From: Methylococcaceae bacterium UBA659
Lineage (GTDB): Bacteria > Pseudomonadota > Gammaproteobacteria > Methylococcales > Methylomonadaceae
DNA: 8,152 bases
Reading direction: 5' to 3'
Assembly (NCBI GenBank): GCA_002299495.1
Contig: DBNZ01000125.1
Location: forward strand, 30,814-38,965
The notes under the pieces: generated by a model
What the model was told of the DNA's origin: nothing
Database searches by the model: none
What the model saw: the letters and a program-made list of their open reading frames with translations, nothing else
Shown: one piece after another, positions 5,636 through 8,152 of the stretch
Layout of the letters: every line of letters begins with the position of its first letter
Numbering within the stretch: position 1 is the stretch's first letter
Program-made: the position numbers and the translations under genes

Positions 5636-6827
5636 GACGCTTCATCCTTCTTCTAATGTTGGCCTGCACGACAAAATAGTCAATTATGGGTGCGAACATG
5701 TTGGAGAACAGGATCGCCAACATAATGCCCTCGGGAAAAGCCGGGTTCACCACGCGGATCAGTACCGTCATGGCTCCTACCAAACAACCGAAAATCCAGC
5801 GACCGGTGTTGGTCATCGCCGCACTGACCGGGTCGGTGGCCATGTACACCATACCAAAAGCAAATCCGCCCATGGTCAAATGCCAATACCAAGGCACCGC
5901 AAACATTGGATTGGTGTCGCTTCCTACGCTGTTGAACCATAACGAGGTGACCACCATTCCCAGAAACACGCCCGCCATGATGCGGTAAGAGGCCACCCGG
6001 GTGTACAACAGGAACGCCGCGCCGATCATGATGGCCAAAACCGAAGTTTCGCCCAGGCAACCTGGCTCGAAGCCAAAAAACGTTTGCACCCAACTGTAAT
6101 GCTGGGTGACAGCGGCCAAACCGCCGTTGGCGGCCAATCCTAACGGGGTGGCGGCGGTGTAACCGTCCACAGCCACCCACACGGCATCGCCGGAAATCGA
6201 AGCCGGATAGGCAAAATACAAAAATGCCCGGCCAGTCAGGGCCGGGTTCAAGAAATTTTTACCCGTCCCGCCAAACACTTCTTTGCCGATGACGATTCCG
6301 AATGAAATGCCTAATGCAACTTGCCACAAAGGCATATCGGGCGGCATGATCAAGGCATACAACATGGATGAAACCAAGAAGCCTTCGTTGACTTCGTGGC
6401 CACGGACGGTGGCGAACAACACCTCCCAAACACCGCCCACGGCTATGGTGACCAGGTAGATCGGCAGAAAATACAATGCCCCATGCACGATGTTTGATAG
6501 CGGGTTCATTGGATTGTAACCGAACACCGTCATCGGGATACTGCGCCAATTGTCAATTTTTTCTAGCCCCATCGCCTCCATCGCCAAATTGGCTTGGTAA
6601 CCGGTGTTGTACATCGCCATTAAAACACAGAAAAAAGTGGCGATGACCACGAAGGTCATGGTGCGCTTAAGGTCTATGCCATCACGGACATGGGTCTTTC
6701 CGCGGGTCACATCGGCCGGCGTGTAGATAAAAGTATCCACCATCTCATAGAGACCGTAATACTTTTCGTATTTGCCGCCTTTGGTAAAGTACGGTTCAAT
6801 GCTGTCTAAGAGTTGTCTAGCCGACAT
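5628..6827 (-). CDS. nqrB: Na+-NQR subunit B (integral membrane, covalent FMN, Na+ and quinone site)
   Basis: Largest membrane subunit, central to Na+ translocation, binding covalent FMN and riboflavin and contributing to the quinone site. At 399 residues it is somewhat shorter than the V. cholerae protein (415). About ten hydrophobic helices follow a soluble N-terminus (MSARQLLDSIEPYFTKGG). Family landmarks are VRGHEVNEGFLVSS (141-154), MPPDMPLWQ, EVFGGTGKNFLNPALTGRAF (183-202) and FGMVYMATDPVSA near the C-terminus. The flavinylation site is DGYTAATPLG (221-230) with T227 as acceptor, equivalent to V. cholerae T236; alanine replaces the usual glycine two residues before the threonine. The ATG shares a base with the nqrA stop (TAATG, 6829-6825), with AAGGAAGGA directly upstream. 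The stop lies 8 bases inside nqrC. Confidence 0.98.
   Translation of the reverse strand: MSARQLLDSIEPYFTKGGKYEKYYGLYEMVDTFIYTPADVTRGKTHVRDGIDLKRTMTFVVIATFFCVLMAMYNTGYQANLAMEAMGLEKIDNWRSIPMTVFGYNPMNPLSNIVHGALYFLPIYLVTIAVGGVWEVLFATVRGHEVNEGFLVSSMLYALIMPPDMPLWQVALGISFGIVIGKEVFGGTGKNFLNPALTGRAFLYFAYPASISGDAVWVAVDGYTAATPLGLAANGGLAAVTQHYSWVQTFFGFEPGCLGETSVLAIMIGAAFLLYTRVASYRIMAGVFLGMVVTSLWFNSVGSDTNPMFAVPWYWHLTMGGFAFGMVYMATDPVSAAMTNTGRWIFGCLVGAMTVLIRVVNPAFPEGIMLAILFSNMFAPIIDYFVVQANIRRRMKRHA
5645..5649 (-). promoter_or_regulatory. Ribosome binding site deciding the long nqrC start
   Basis: AAGGA, part of AGAAGGA, lies within the last codons of nqrB and nine bases before the nqrC ATG at 5635. A second ATG in TAATGA (overlapping the nqrB stop) is in another frame and stops after eight codons. 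The first ATG therefore has the best support as the true start of the extended NqrC. Confidence 0.6.
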
Positions 6828-8152
6828 TATCCTTCCTTCTCTATTTTGGTTAAGTTTGCCCTGAGTAAGGGGCCAAAATCATGTTTGCCTGGATCGACAA
6901 AAGTCAACAACGACACATCCTCTTCGTCCAGTTCCAAACAGCCCAATAATTGGGCTTGGTCGCTATCACCGACCACTAAGGCTTTCAGCAACGGGGTAGG
7001 CAAAATGTCCATAGGCATGACGGCTTCGTAAACGCCCACGGGCACAATAGCCCGGTTGCTGCCGTTTTTGGTGGTGGTCAACGGAAATCTGCGGTCGGCC
7101 CTGCGGTCTAGGCTGGATAAATAGACATCTAGGGCAGAGTATTTGTCTTTGCCGGGGACAATCCAACCGAACAGCTCACGGGTGCGGCCTTCTTCCAATA
7201 CCGAAATTTGATTGCTATAGCGGCCAAGGAACGCGGCCCATTCAGCGCTATGATGTCCATAAAGCACAGAGCCGGAAATAACCCGGTTTTCCAGGTTTTC
7301 CTGTAATTCCCCGGCCACTAAATCGTCGGTGTTAGCACCGACACGGGTACGCAACAAACGTGGCTTGTTAACTGCGGGACCGGCTAAGGATATGATTTTT
7401 TCAACATTCAGACGGCCTGTGGTGAACAATGCGCCGATGGCCATAACCGCTTGGTAGTCTAAATACCAAGCAAATTTGTCGATGTTGACCGGGTCAACAA
7501 AATGGATGTGGGTGCTAGGAAGTCCGGCCGGATGCGGGCCTGAAAATTGGGCGACCGTGACCGGTGCGTCGCCTACTTGGATATCGGCGCCGGAAGCTTT
7601 ACAGACATAGGTTTTTCCATCGGTTAATTTACCGACCACTTTTAAGCCGTTGATAAAATCTTGGCTCCGTTCTTTGATGATCAGCACCGGGTCGGCCGCT
7701 AAAGGATTGGTGTCCATCGCGGTGACAAACAACGCGCTGGGCCTGCCGTCTAGCGGCGGGTTTTTTCCGTAAGGCCGCGCCCTTAACGTAGTCCAAAGCC
7801 CTGAGGCAACTAAGCCATCCCTCACTTGTGCCGCCGACAAACCAGCTAATTCAACTTCTGGATAACTAGCGAACAAAACTTCATCCGAACCACTTAACTC
7901 AATGACAACCGATTGTAAGACTCTTTTTTCGCCGCGATGAACGGCTTTTACAATACCCGCACCCGGTGCGGTAAAAACACAGCCTGGATTTTTTTTGTCT
8001 TCAAAAAGCACTTGGCCTAATTTGACCCGGTCACCTTCTGCAACCATCATGGTCGGCTTCATGCCAACATAATCGCTGCCAAGGACGGCTACCGAGCTAA
8101 CCAGATTGCCATGGTAAATGACTTGTTCAGGAATGCCGGTAATCGGTAGATC
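6827..8152 (-). CDS. nqrA: Na+-NQR subunit A (cytoplasmic quinone-site subunit), 5'-truncated by window edge
   Basis: Peripheral cytoplasmic subunit of Na+-NQR, first gene of the operon, involved in ubiquinone binding next to NqrB. The frame remains open from the ATG at 8062 to the window edge, adding 30 codons that read DLPITGIPEQVIYHGN and then VLGSDYVGMKPTMM. These match the usual start of the family (MITIKKGLDLPIAG in Vibrio), so an internal ATG at 8062 is not the start. About eight codons are missing. The visible 441 codons compare with about 446 residues in V. cholerae. Landmarks are LFEDKKNPG, KRVLQSVVIE, ESGLWT-like ASGLWTTLRARP, AMDTNPLAADP, SGPHPAGLPSTHIHF, SLAGPAVNKPRLLRT, GRTRELFGWIVPGKDK and LELDEEDVSLLTFVDPGK. 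The C-terminus KIEKEG is typical. The operon promoter and ribosome binding site lie outside the window. Confidence 0.97.
   Translation of the reverse strand, partial: DLPITGIPEQVIYHGNLVSSVAVLGSDYVGMKPTMMVAEGDRVKLGQVLFEDKKNPGCVFTAPGAGIVKAVHRGEKRVLQSVVIELSGSDEVLFASYPEVELAGLSAAQVRDGLVASGLWTTLRARPYGKNPPLDGRPSALFVTAMDTNPLAADPVLIIKERSQDFINGLKVVGKLTDGKTYVCKASGADIQVGDAPVTVAQFSGPHPAGLPSTHIHFVDPVNIDKFAWYLDYQAVMAIGALFTTGRLNVEKIISLAGPAVNKPRLLRTRVGANTDDLVAGELQENLENRVISGSVLYGHHSAEWAAFLGRYSNQISVLEEGRTRELFGWIVPGKDKYSALDVYLSSLDRRADRRFPLTTTKNGSNRAIVPVGVYEAVMPMDILPTPLLKALVVGDSDQAQLLGCLELDEEDVSLLTFVDPGKHDFGPLLRANLTKIEKEG

Noticed and set aside
5680..6180. Long minus-strand frame of 166 codons inside nqrB in another phase
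   Set aside because: It lies wholly within the clearly conserved nqrB frame, its product is arginine-, glycine- and histidine-rich as expected of a shifted GC-rich frame, and shows no domain.
6827..8062. ATG at 8062 as the start of nqrA
   Set aside because: The frame is open to the window edge and the 30 codons before this ATG encode the conserved NqrA N-terminus (DLPI...VLGSDYVG), so this methionine is internal and the gene is cut by the edge.
8149..8152. Window ending exactly on GATC
   Set aside because: Could reflect a restriction-site clone end, but a four-base match is also likely by chance and has no biological meaning here.
1..8152. Search for CRISPR arrays, tRNA or rRNA genes, insertion sequences, inverted repeats and phage or defence genes
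   Set aside because: Reading both strands I saw no regularly spaced repeats, no tRNA cloverleaf, no transposase and no defence domain. The coding density and conserved gene content leave no room for such elements.

Overview
This window is a gammaproteobacterial chromosomal segment in which every gene I can support is on the minus strand, so the biological reading order runs from position 8152 down to 1. It carries an almost complete operon for the Na+-translocating NADH:quinone oxidoreductase (Na+-NQR), in the order nqrA-nqrB-nqrC-nqrD-nqrE-nqrF. This is followed by a small secreted DUF2845-type protein, the maturation factor nqrM, exonuclease I (sbcB), and the first codons of a further gene that leaves the window. 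SbcB-type exonuclease I and the canonical six-gene nqr order point to Gammaproteobacteria. The moderate GC and the DUF2845 neighbour would fit a methanotroph or a related aquatic or sulfur-cycling lineage, but that placement is only an impression.

Region by region: nqrA (8152-6827) is cut by the window edge and lacks roughly its first eight codons, so the operon promoter is not visible. nqrA/nqrB and nqrD/nqrE share one base in a TAATG, nqrB/nqrC overlap by 8 bases, nqrC/nqrD overlap by 4 bases (ATGA), and nqrE/nqrF are separated by 13 bases. This is a tightly translationally coupled operon making equimolar subunits of one membrane complex. A strong intrinsic terminator candidate follows nqrF (2153-2108). 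A good sigma70-like promoter is embedded in the same sequence, with its -10 box in the terminator loop, so the downstream unit DUF2845-nqrM-sbcB probably has its own transcription start.

How the genes work together: NqrF takes electrons from NADH through FAD and a [2Fe-2S] centre. NqrD and NqrE hold an intramembrane iron-sulfur centre between four cysteines. NqrC and NqrB carry covalent FMN, and NqrB with NqrA completes quinone reduction while Na+ is exported. NqrM is needed to assemble the metal centre. The FMN transferase gene apbE, found next to nqrM in Vibrio, is not in this window; the DUF2845 gene sits in that position.

This is mostly a well-known core energy-metabolism locus and I do not see a new defence, mobile or RNA system in it. 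The points that deserve a second look are: a serine in place of the usual FMN-acceptor threonine of NqrC; an N-terminal extension of about 35 residues on NqrC; the promoter nested in the terminator; the DUF2845 gene between nqrF and nqrM; and the short nqrM gene itself, which is easy to miss. No stretch longer than about 100 bases is without a gene; the longest is the terminator/promoter region at 2085-2180.
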